From NCBI GenBank assembly GCA_964554385.1, contig CAZKOM010000071.1, forward strand, positions 1-11,762: 11,762 bases of DNA, read 5' to 3'. The translations under genes and the position numbers were made by a program. Shown here piece by piece: positions 1 through 6,220 of this stretch. The notes under the pieces are model-generated. The model saw nothing but the letters and a program-made list of their open reading frames with translations. It made no database searches and was not told the DNA's origin. The DNA is from JAGKXC01 sp964554385 (GTDB lineage Bacteria; Bacteroidota; Bacteroidia; NS11-12g; UBA955). The first letter of the stretch is position 1; every line of letters begins with the position of its first letter.

Positions 1-106
1 ATGCACGAAGGTTACCTGGAGTACGGTGTTGCCATTCAATGATTTGTACTAATTCTCCGTTAAAGCGGATAAAGTTGCCTGATGAAATGTCCTGAGTAGT
101 TGCCAT
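1..106 (-). CDS. efp: Elongation factor P, N-terminal fragment (cut by window edge)
   Basis: Reading the minus strand from the ATG at 106-104 gives 35 codons that run off the left edge. The protein begins MATTQDISSGNFIRFNGELV and continues with a VQIIEWQHRTPGNLRA segment. This is the start of the KOW-like domain I of EF-P, and the H-x-x-PG-x-x-R-A stretch leads into the loop that normally carries the modified Lys or Arg, which lies outside the window. EF-P binds ribosomes stalled at polyproline and speeds peptide bond formation. The ORF is too short here to be found by length alone, so identity rests on this N-terminal match. The gene has its own promoter just upstream (128-159). It is the last minus-strand gene visible; its 3' end and any downstream partner cannot be seen. 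Confidence 0.9.
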   Translation of the reverse strand, partial: MATTQDISSGNFIRFNGELVQIIEWQHRTPGNLRA

Positions 107-127
107 GATGCAATGATTTAATTATTG

Positions 128-159
128 CAAAGGTAGCACCGACAATCAAACCCACCAAA
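128..159 (-). promoter_or_regulatory. Bacteroidota-type sigma promoter for efp
   Basis: On the minus strand, TTTG (159-156) is followed after exactly 20 bases by TACCTTTG (135-128), a perfect match to the Bacteroidota primary-sigma consensus TTTG-N19/20-TAnnTTTG. The expected transcription start falls near 120-123, giving a leader of about 15 bases before the efp ATG at 106. This leader is AT-rich and shows no Shine-Dalgarno sequence, as is usual in the phylum. Confidence 0.7.
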
Positions 160-191
160 TCTATGTAATCCGCAACGTAACTAATGGGGCT

Positions 192-237
192 GAAATACAA
201 ATGGCTTTTGGGATGGAAATACAAATAATTTGGGATT
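192..237. repeat. Imperfect tandem repeat, two copies of about 23 bases
   Basis: Copy one (192-215) and copy two (216-237) share the core GAAATACAAAT followed by TTTGGGAT; they differ by a 2-base gap and a few substitutions. They lie in the 189-base spacer between mtgA and efp, upstream of the efp promoter. No function can be assigned. An open frame across this spacer (60-335, minus) has no recognisable protein features and I do not regard it as a gene. Confidence 0.45.
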
Positions 238-295
238 TGAATTGATTTAGGGCAGAAACGCTTTGTGGGGAGCTGAATTTTCAGAAGAATGGTTG

Positions 296-979
296 TTATT
301 GAGGTAGCACGGTTTTGCCATATCTGCGCATCCATTTTACAATAAAATTGCGATGCTTGTTGGCGAAAGTGGATTGCATACCGCAGGATGTAGGGCAGGG
401 GACAATACTAGCAATTTGTGCAGCTTGGTAGCGTGTTAGTTTGCTTGCCGATTTTTTAAAGTAGTGCTCACTTGCTGCTTCCACCCCAAAAATGGCATTG
501 GGACCTGTTTCAATTACATTCATGTAAATCTCTAATATGCGCTGCTTGCTCCACAACACTTCAATCCAAAAAGTAAACCAAACTTCTAATCCTTTTCTAA
601 CCCAGGATCTACCTTCCCAAAGAAAAACATTTTTGGCAGTTTGTTGAGTTATGGTACTCGCTCCTTTTATCTTGCCACCTTTCATATTGTGATTAATGGC
701 TTTTTCAATGGCTTTTAAATCAAATCCGAAATGATCTTTGAAACGCTGGTCTTCGCCGCAAATAAGGGCAAGTGGCATGTTGGGATTTATTTCGTCATAA
801 CTGATCCAAGTTTGAGTAACTTCTATGTTGTACTCCGCTTCCCTGGATTTCATTAACGCTGTTTTCCCTGGATTGATGATTCGATAAGCGCCTACCCATA
901 TTATGGTTATAATTACTGCGAGAAGCAGAAGTCGGAATATCCAACGAATTAATTTAGGTAGTATAAACAGACTAAACAA
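296..979 (-). CDS. mtgA: Monofunctional biosynthetic peptidoglycan glycosyltransferase
   Basis: This family 51 glycosyltransferase polymerises lipid II into glycan strands on the outer face of the inner membrane. The 227 residues include one N-terminal membrane anchor (about 11-33). The GT51 motifs follow: GEDQRFKDHFGFD (75-87) with catalytic Glu76, GASTITQQTAKN (106-117), RKGLEVWFTFWIE (128-140), and the ILEIYMN and GPNAIFGVEAAS stretches (148-170). There is no transpeptidase domain, and the length is normal for MtgA. The start is a TTG at 979-977: the in-frame stop upstream is the terminator codon of the neighbouring reductase gene, and the first in-frame ATG (Met43) would remove the membrane anchor. 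Near the C-terminus the usual Leu-Pro-Asn-Pro is replaced by VPCPTSC (193-199). The preceding gene ends 21 bases upstream, and a TAATTTTG box there may give mtgA its own transcript. Confidence 0.93.
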   Translation of the reverse strand: MFSLFILPKLIRWIFRLLLLAVIITIIWVGAYRIINPGKTALMKSREAEYNIEVTQTWISYDEINPNMPLALICGEDQRFKDHFGFDLKAIEKAINHNMKGGKIKGASTITQQTAKNVFLWEGRSWVRKGLEVWFTFWIEVLWSKQRILEIYMNVIETGPNAIFGVEAASEHYFKKSASKLTRYQAAQIASIVPCPTSCGMQSTFANKHRNFIVKWMRRYGKTVLPQ

Positions 980-995
980 TGTACTTGATTTTGGG

Positions 996-1003
996 CAAAA
1001 TTA
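996..1003 (-). promoter_or_regulatory. Possible -7 box for mtgA, overlapping the preceding stop codon
   Basis: The minus strand reads TAATTTTG here, a perfect TAnnTTTG match whose first three bases are the TAA stop of the reductase gene. It ends 16 bases before the mtgA TTG start. No TTG-type -33 element is seen at the right distance, so this may be a chance match in AT-rich DNA. Confidence 0.35.
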
Positions 1004-2056
1004 CTCAAAACCCTGCACACCGTTTACGGTAGTGTACTTTAAAACTAAGTTTTTATTGGGATAAATACGCTTAAATGCACTCTGAACCATTAAGGTAGCC
1101 TCATGGAATCCGCATAGAATTAATTTTAATTTACCGGGATAGGTGTTTATATCACCGATAGCATAAATGCCTTCCACGTTTGTGCTGTAATCAAAGGTAT
1201 TTACTTCAATGGCATTCTTATCGATATTCAGTCCCCAATCAGCAATAGGTCCTAATTTCGGAGATAAACCAAAAAGCGGTAGGAAATAATCGCAATCTAA
1301 CCAAATTAGTTCTTCCGATCCATCGGTTGCGATTCCTACTTTTTCTAATGATTGTGTACCTTCTAAATGGGTGACTTCGCTATTAACCAGTAAATTGATT
1401 TTGCCTGCGGCACTTAAATCTAGGGCTTTTTGTACGGAGTCTGGGTGTCCACGAAATTGAGTTCTGCGGTGAATTAGGGTAACGGAAGCCGCGATTTCTT
1501 GAAGGAAAATGGTCCAATCTAATGCAGAGTCTCCACCTCCGGAAATTACTAGGTGTTTACCACGGAACTTCTCTGGATCTTTTACGATGTAATCGATTCC
1601 ATGATTTTCAAATTGGCTAATATTCTCAATCGGCGGTTTGCGTGGCTCAAAACACCCAAGTCCGCCAGCAATAGCAATATTGGGGGCTTTATGAACGGTG
1701 CCTTTATCGGTAATAACAATAAATTGATTGTCTTCGGTTTTTTGGATGACTTCTGCGCGTTCACCTAAAGTAAATCCTGGCTTGAACGGTTCCGCTTGTT
1801 TCATCAAATTGTCAATTAAATCTCCCGCTAAAACTTCTGGGAAACCGGGGATATCATAGATGGGTTTTTTAGGATAAATCTCGGTTAACTGCCCCCCGGG
1901 TTGTGCAAGTACGTCAATTAAATGACAACGAAGTTTGAGTAAACCCGCTTCAAAAATGGCAAATAAACCCACGGGTCCGGCCCCGATAATAATAATATCG
2001 GTAGTGATAGGGTTATCTAAGGAATTTATTTGCACAGTTGATTCAATGTTTGACAT
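1001..2056 (-). CDS. Ferredoxin/flavodoxin--NADP(+) reductase, thioredoxin-reductase-like type
   Basis: This FAD enzyme passes electrons between NADPH and ferredoxin or flavodoxin in the cytoplasm. The FAD-binding motif is GAGPVG (25-30) after a run of isoleucines, with QPGGQL (52-57) as in the TrxR-like group. The NADPH-binding motif is GGGDSALDW (173-181), and HRR (196-198) is suited to the 2'-phosphate of NADPH. The C-terminal FAD motif is AIGDINTYPGK (299-309), followed by GFHEA. The redox CxxC of true thioredoxin reductases is absent, which separates this from TrxB. At 351 residues it has normal family length. The start is an ATG at 2056-2054, and a short non-conserved N-terminal extension precedes the Rossmann fold. 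It lies 60 bases after the vWA gene and 21 bases before mtgA, all in one direction. The physiological electron partner is not encoded here. Confidence 0.93.
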   Translation of the reverse strand: MSNIESTVQINSLDNPITTDIIIIGAGPVGLFAIFEAGLLKLRCHLIDVLAQPGGQLTEIYPKKPIYDIPGFPEVLAGDLIDNLMKQAEPFKPGFTLGERAEVIQKTEDNQFIVITDKGTVHKAPNIAIAGGLGCFEPRKPPIENISQFENHGIDYIVKDPEKFRGKHLVISGGGDSALDWTIFLQEIAASVTLIHRRTQFRGHPDSVQKALDLSAAGKINLLVNSEVTHLEGTQSLEKVGIATDGSEELIWLDCDYFLPLFGLSPKLGPIADWGLNIDKNAIEVNTFDYSTNVEGIYAIGDINTYPGKLKLILCGFHEATLMVQSAFKRIYPNKNLVLKYTTVNGVQGFE

Positions 2057-2116
2057 AAGTTTTTACTAATGCGAAAAAGGCAATTCTATTAAAATTAAAC
2101 AGTGATTTTTAGCACA

Positions 2117-3508
2117 CTAATTTCGTATCCTAGTGATTTTTGTTAGCCCAGCTTTGGTGTACATATATTCTTCACCGTTAAACTCAATAGATTCATTGAT
2201 CTTCAATTTGCTGAAGTCATCAAATATACCTGCTGATGTGTAAATTTTTCCTTTAGTTTTGGCAGCGATTTGTATGTAGGAATCATTGATTGCCATGTAA
2301 TCTACCCACCCGCAAAGGATTATATTTACTGGTTTTTTTACGTTTTTTAAGTTGATTAAATCTTTCACCGGCGCTCTATTATCTGCAATCATCAAGAATG
2401 AATCGATGTCCGTCCATTTTTTTTGTGCTGCTAATAGGGCTTCAATATTGTTTTCAGGAATATCGCCACCTTGACCAGCGGCTATTGCCCTCCTCATCGT
2501 TTGATATACGGAATCAAAGTTATTGCTTTCAGCAAAATGCAGTCCTCCTGTGTTTCCGATCGTTTTTAATGCATCAGGACTGTTGTTTCCATCATTAAAA
2601 AATACAAATCGTCCGTTTTCTAAGGGTTTTTTAGCAAATTTCAACCACAACATGACTTGAGTATTGTAGGGGGTCATGCTGGCGGTTACATCTGCAACAA
2701 CGGCAATTTTACCGGGCCATTCTTTGGTTGTAAGCAAGCGATACTCGTTGGTATGTCTGAAACCGAAGGTATCAAATAGACCGATATTTTCTCTATGTGC
2801 AGGGATACGTTTTCCAGGAATGGAGTCTTTAACCATTCGGTATTCTTTTTCACGAAAAACCAAACCAGGTCCAGTATATCGCTTACCTGCACGTTTTTGG
2901 TTTTTATTTCTAGGAAGGTAATATCCTGTCTCTTCTCTTCGTTTTTTTACTTTCCAGATTATTTTCTCTGGCACAAATACATTGGTGTCGCGATAGCTTT
3001 TTATCACTTTGTCCATGCGATCTATTTCAAGCTTTACGGCTAATTTGTCTGTTTTCGGTTTTAAATACACCACAAAGCCGTGGTAATATCCTTCGGCTTC
3101 TTTTTGTGTTTTAGGTTTGGTTTGTTCAAAAACCCTCCAGATGACTGTTTTTTCGAAAAATACCTCAGGGAATATAATTTGTAAATTTTTGAATCGAGCT
3201 TCGTTTAATTTCGGTTGATTAAATGTATCAACTTGTCTGTATCGGGTATACACTAGGTGAATGGCATAAACATCGGTTGCGTTAGGTAATTTGGTTTTGA
3301 AAACCTCAGGAGCAAACTCGGCGCTTCCGAAAGACATCGGAAAATAAATTATATTACTGTCTTTTTCTGTTGGATGAACTGGAACGGGATATCCTTTTAA
3401 CTTGAGAAGTTGTTCAATGGGGATTTGACCCAGCACGGATTGTGAAGTTAAACCAATGACAAGCATTGCCAATGAGGAAATCCATGTTTTTGTTTTTTTG
3501 AACAGCAT
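2117..3508 (-). CDS. Secreted von Willebrand factor A-like protein of unknown function
   Basis: I do not recognise a named family. Counting from the ATG at 3508-3506 (463 residues), a signal peptide (Lys-rich start, hydrophobic core about 9-20) is probably cut after SVLG, leaving Gln28 as the mature N-terminus. Residues 28-260 form a basic, aromatic-rich region without known motifs. A vWA-like domain follows: strand KIAVVADVTASM (267-278), carrying the MIDAS-type D-x-T-x-S (Asp273, Thr275, Ser277), then GGDIPENNIEALL (347-359), strand FLMIADN (371-377) and a final strand VNIILCGW. This suggests a metal-dependent protein-binding role in the periplasm or at the surface. A GTG two codons earlier (3514-3512) is an alternative start; an in-frame TAA bars anything further upstream. 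It follows bshB1 after 12-18 bases and so is probably cotranscribed with it and the cyclase gene. Confidence 0.78.
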   Translation of the reverse strand: MLFKKTKTWISSLAMLVIGLTSQSVLGQIPIEQLLKLKGYPVPVHPTEKDSNIIYFPMSFGSAEFAPEVFKTKLPNATDVYAIHLVYTRYRQVDTFNQPKLNEARFKNLQIIFPEVFFEKTVIWRVFEQTKPKTQKEAEGYYHGFVVYLKPKTDKLAVKLEIDRMDKVIKSYRDTNVFVPEKIIWKVKKRREETGYYLPRNKNQKRAGKRYTGPGLVFREKEYRMVKDSIPGKRIPAHRENIGLFDTFGFRHTNEYRLLTTKEWPGKIAVVADVTASMTPYNTQVMLWLKFAKKPLENGRFVFFNDGNNSPDALKTIGNTGGLHFAESNNFDSVYQTMRRAIAAGQGGDIPENNIEALLAAQKKWTDIDSFLMIADNRAPVKDLINLKNVKKPVNIILCGWVDYMAINDSYIQIAAKTKGKIYTSAGIFDDFSKLKINESIEFNGEEYMYTKAGLTKITRIRN

Positions 3509-3526
3509 AACCACGATGTATTGGGA

Positions 3527-4258
3527 TTAGGGATTTAACTCGTTAAAATTTCTGATGGCCAATGGGGTGGCTGTGGTAAAGCCTTCGGCGAATTCAAAAC
3601 CACCAATACGACCAAAATCTCTTGCTCTAGCTTCTAAGAAGTTCCAAAATTCTTTGGTAGAAATTGGGGTTACTGGCTCGGTTGAGTCTTCTGAATAGAA
3701 TTGCGATTTAAATGCTGCAATGGCTTTCATTTTTATTTCCCATTGATGGGTAATATCAACGATAAATTGCGGTCCAATATTGCGGTCTTGTATGTAATGG
3801 AAAATATTCTTGGGTCTGAAAGCGGGTAAATCTTTACCGTTTTCTTCCATTTTTATTTTTACTAAACCCGCTAAAAAGGAAGCACGTTCAACAATTTTTG
3901 CAGCTCGTCCATGATCGGGGTGTCTGTCAGAAATAGCATTTGCCATAACCCATGTAGGTTGGGTTTGTCTGATGATTTTGGCAATTTCTAATAAATTGGA
4001 ATCATCTTCAGCAAAAAAACCATCTTGCCACTTAAGGTTTGTTCGAAACGTTAATCCAAAAATCTCTGCACTGGTAGCAGCTTCTTTTTTTCTCGTTTCT
4101 ACACTACCTCTGCTGCCTAATTCACCTTGTGTTAAATCTACTATTCCGGCAGTGTAGCCCATTTGAATATGTTTTAATAGCGTGCCGCCTGCACCAAGTT
4201 CAACATCGTCTGGATGCGCTCCAAAAGCCAGTAAATCTACTTTCTGTATTTGGTTCAT
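3527..4258 (-). CDS. bshB1: Bacillithiol biosynthesis N-acetylglucosaminylmalate deacetylase
   Basis: BshB1 removes the acetyl group from GlcNAc-malate, the second step in making the low-molecular-weight thiol bacillithiol, in the cytoplasm. The protein is a complete LmbE/PIG-L-type zinc hydrolase of 243 residues, the usual size. The N-terminal motif AHPDDVE (14-20) supplies His15 and Asp18 as zinc ligands with Asp17 as the likely base. DRHPDH (111-116) supplies the third ligand, His116. TQGELGSRGS (43-52) and the FRPKNIFHYIQD stretch are typical of the BshB1 subgroup rather than of general LmbE proteins. It starts 10 bases after the glutaminyl cyclase stop and ends 12-18 bases before the vWA gene. 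The other bacillithiol genes (bshA, bshC) are not in the window. Confidence 0.93.
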   Translation of the reverse strand: MNQIQKVDLLAFGAHPDDVELGAGGTLLKHIQMGYTAGIVDLTQGELGSRGSVETRKKEAATSAEIFGLTFRTNLKWQDGFFAEDDSNLLEIAKIIRQTQPTWVMANAISDRHPDHGRAAKIVERASFLAGLVKIKMEENGKDLPAFRPKNIFHYIQDRNIGPQFIVDITHQWEIKMKAIAAFKSQFYSEDSTEPVTPISTKEFWNFLEARARDFGRIGGFEFAEGFTTATPLAIRNFNELNP

Positions 4259-4260
4259 TT

Positions 4261-4278
4261 GGGTAGGGTTAGGGTTGG
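4261..4278 (+). other. G-rich tract at the cyclase/bshB1 junction
   Basis: The plus strand reads GGGTAGGGTTAGGGTTGG: three GGG runs and one GG separated by 2-3 bases, a possible G-quadruplex pattern. It spans the cyclase stop codon and the 10-base gap before bshB1. The genes run on the minus strand, so the mRNA carries the C-rich complement (CCCTAACCCTACCC) directly in front of the bshB1 ATG. Any function is inferred only. Confidence 0.4.
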
Positions 4279-5246
4279 TTGAAAATTACATGATGAACGG
4301 TATTTCCAACGGCCTTTAGCGTTCCTTTATCGATGGATTCAAGATTGTCGTCATGGGTGTGCCAGTAAGGTGCAAAACCATTGTTTTCATCGTACTGAAT
4401 GATATCAATCATGGGGATTTTGGTTCCATCATACGCGTATTTATGATCGTCTATGATAGGGCCAATGGACTGGTATTGAAAAATACTTCCATAACCCAAT
4501 TCATTGGCAATTCCCCAGGTGTGGTTTAACACGAAATTGGCATATTCAGCGGAGTAGGCCTCCCAAACAAATTTGGCATTTTTACCGCCTACCATGTCCA
4601 ACAATATTCCTGCATACGCTTTGTAATTAGGAGTATGAGGAGTTTTAGCCCATGCCTGGCTTCCTAAGCAAAAGGAATTTTCGATGTTGGAAACACCTAA
4701 GTCTTCAGCATCGAAGAAAATAATATCTACTCCGATGTCGGGTTTTTTAGCGGCTAAATTTCTGGCAATTTCTAATAATACAGCAACACCGCTAGCTCCA
4801 TCGTTCGCTGCCAGAATGGGTTCGTTTTGTCTTTCGTCGTCCATGTCCGCTGTAGGTCTTGAGTCCCAGTGTGAGGCCAATAAAATCCGTTTTTCTGCTT
4901 TGGGGTTAAAACTGCCAATGAGATTAATCATTGGGATTTTTTGACCATTTCTAGGGTTTACACCTTGCAGTTCTTGTTTATAAGCAGTGTCTGAAAATCG
5001 TTTAAGTTGTTGGTGTAGATAATCCGCACATAATTTTTGTGCTTTGGTACCAGGAATTCGAAATCCAAACGATAATTGTTTTTCGATAAATTGGTATGCA
5101 GAATCTTCAGAAAATCCAGAAACCGGTACATTGATCAATTTGGTAGGTTCTTCCGTTTCAGTGGAATCGTCTGTTTTATTGGATGTACAGGCCGAAAATC
5201 CCAATGGGATTGCTAGGAAAACGACCCAAAAAGCGTTGATTTTCAT
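4269..5246 (-). CDS. Glutaminyl-peptide cyclotransferase-like M28 zinc enzyme, lipoprotein
   Basis: The protein (325 residues) belongs to the M28 fold and is most like glutaminyl cyclases, which convert an N-terminal Gln to pyroglutamate. A lipoprotein signal ends at FSAC with Cys20, so it is likely anchored in an envelope membrane. Key segments are ASHWDSRP (124-131), AANDGASG (146-153) with Asp149, FFDAED (177-182) with Glu181 as likely general acid and Asp182 as zinc ligand, LLDMVGG (215-221), IIDDH (264-268) and WHTHDDNLE (295-303) with zinc ligand His296. The IIDDH and WHT-x-DDN segments parallel the animal cyclase (IQDDH, WHTMDDN) and the type II cyclases of oral Bacteroidota, which favours cyclase over aminopeptidase; activity is still inferred. 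It is the first gene of the minus-strand cluster, divergent from yicC across 91 bases, with bshB1 10 bases downstream. Confidence 0.87.
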   Translation of the reverse strand: MKINAFWVVFLAIPLGFSACTSNKTDDSTETEEPTKLINVPVSGFSEDSAYQFIEKQLSFGFRIPGTKAQKLCADYLHQQLKRFSDTAYKQELQGVNPRNGQKIPMINLIGSFNPKAEKRILLASHWDSRPTADMDDERQNEPILAANDGASGVAVLLEIARNLAAKKPDIGVDIIFFDAEDLGVSNIENSFCLGSQAWAKTPHTPNYKAYAGILLDMVGGKNAKFVWEAYSAEYANFVLNHTWGIANELGYGSIFQYQSIGPIIDDHKYAYDGTKIPMIDIIQYDENNGFAPYWHTHDDNLESIDKGTLKAVGNTVHHVIFNQP

Positions 5247-5256
5247 AAAAATTATA

Positions 5257-5264
5257 CAAAGTTA
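5257..5264 (-). promoter_or_regulatory. Possible -7 box for the cyclase-bshB1-vWA operon
   Basis: The minus strand reads TAACTTTG, a perfect TAnnTTTG match that ends 10 bases before the cyclase ATG. It lies in the 91-base divergent spacer. No TTG element is found about 19-20 bases upstream, so only half of the promoter is supported. If real, the leader would be only a few bases long. Confidence 0.4.
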
Positions 5265-5337
5265 GGAAATTCGAAGGGTTTGGGGTATTTATTCGTTGAA
5301 TTAGTCCTAATTTCGCTTGATTATGATTGCTGTACCC

Positions 5338-6213
5338 ATGAAAAGTATGACGGGTTTCGGTCGTGCCCACTTGGAAACTTCGGGAGTTCGAGTTGTGTGC
5401 GAAATTAAAGCATTGAACGGCAGATATTTCGAGGCGGATGTTCGATTGCCAAAGTATTTGTACGAGTTGGATCCGGTAGTTAGAAAACTGCTTGCCGAAA
5501 AATTAGAACGGGGCACAATCAATTGTAGTTATAGTATTTCATTTACTGCGGCAGATGCGGTGGAATACGATATCCAAGTAAATGTACCTTTGGCTAAAGC
5601 GTATGTGGATCAGTGGCGATTGTTGAGCGATGCATTATCAATGGAATTTAAGGATCCTTTTAGAGAGGTACTAAAATTACCTGAGGTTGTATTTGCTGGC
5701 GAACGAACGATTTCCGATGCCATGAAGGCGGTGATATTGAGCGCAACCGAAATGGCTGCTGAGAAATTAAATAACTTCAGAACTGAAGAGGGAGCTGCAA
5801 CATCTAAAAAATTAGCTGAGTTAGTGGATTCCATTGGGGCGGATTTAGAAACTGTTATTACCCATGAGGAACCCCGTAAACAGCAATTGCGCGATAAAAT
5901 TTACAATAACCTCGCACAACATATTCAAGAAGGGACAATGGATCCAGGACGATTCGAGCAAGAAGTATTGATTTATTTAGACAAATGGGATATCGGCGAG
6001 GAAAAACAGCGGTTGGCCCAGCATATTCAATACTTTAAAGATTGCCTGAATAAAGAACCATTAGGAAGGAAATTGAATTTTATTTCCCAAGAAATGGGAA
6101 GAGAAATGAATACCATGGGTGTGAAAAGTAATTTCTTTCCAATGCAACAAGCCGTGGTGCAGATGAAGGAAAAATTGGAACAAATCAAAGAACAAGTACT
6201 TAATATCGTTTAA
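5338..6213 (+). CDS. yicC: YicC/YloC family endoribonuclease-like protein
   Basis: The protein has the complete YicC layout: an N-terminal YicC domain beginning MKSMTGFGRA and a C-terminal DUF1732 domain. The latter holds the family signature around DPGRFEQEV, DIGEEKQRLAQHIQYF, GRKLNFISQEMGREMNT and a KEKLEQIKEQVLNI ending. Members are reported to act as endoribonucleases in E. coli and Bacillus; the substrate in this organism is unknown. I chose the ATG at 5338 (291 residues) because the family begins at MxSMTGFGRA; the frame stays open to a TTG at 5317 and an ATG at 5323, but those would add residues not seen in the family. The next gene starts 7 bases after the stop, so the two are likely cotranscribed. 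Confidence 0.93.
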   Translation: MKSMTGFGRAHLETSGVRVVCEIKALNGRYFEADVRLPKYLYELDPVVRKLLAEKLERGTINCSYSISFTAADAVEYDIQVNVPLAKAYVDQWRLLSDALSMEFKDPFREVLKLPEVVFAGERTISDAMKAVILSATEMAAEKLNNFRTEEGAATSKKLAELVDSIGADLETVITHEEPRKQQLRDKIYNNLAQHIQEGTMDPGRFEQEVLIYLDKWDIGEEKQRLAQHIQYFKDCLNKEPLGRKLNFISQEMGREMNTMGVKSNFFPMQQAVVQMKEKLEQIKEQVLNIV

Positions 6214-6220
6214 TTAATAA

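Noticed and set aside
273..284. Inverted repeat CTGAATTTTCAG after mtgA as a possible terminator
   Set aside because: The 5-base arms leave a 2-base loop, the stem is AT-rich and no T run follows.
60..335. 91-codon open frame on the minus strand across the mtgA-efp spacer
   Set aside because: It overlaps the start of efp in another frame and the efp promoter, and its product has no signal, motif or sensible composition.
1001..2056. Thioredoxin reductase (trxB)
   Set aside because: The redox-active CxxC is missing and the length and C-terminal motif fit TrxR-like ferredoxin-NADP reductases.
2081..2088. TAGAATTG on the minus strand as a promoter box for the reductase gene
   Set aside because: It has one mismatch to TAnnTTTG and no TTTG at the right distance upstream.
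4269..5246. Plain M28 aminopeptidase
   Set aside because: The IIDDH and WHT-x-DDN segments and FFDAED fit glutaminyl cyclases better, although activity is not proven by sequence.
5308..5315. TAATTTCG as a promoter box for yicC
   Set aside because: One mismatch, and the nearest TTTG (5279-5282) is 25 bases away rather than 19-20.
5317..5337. Upstream extension of yicC from a TTG at 5317
   Set aside because: The YicC family begins at MxSMTGFGRA, which matches the ATG at 5338.
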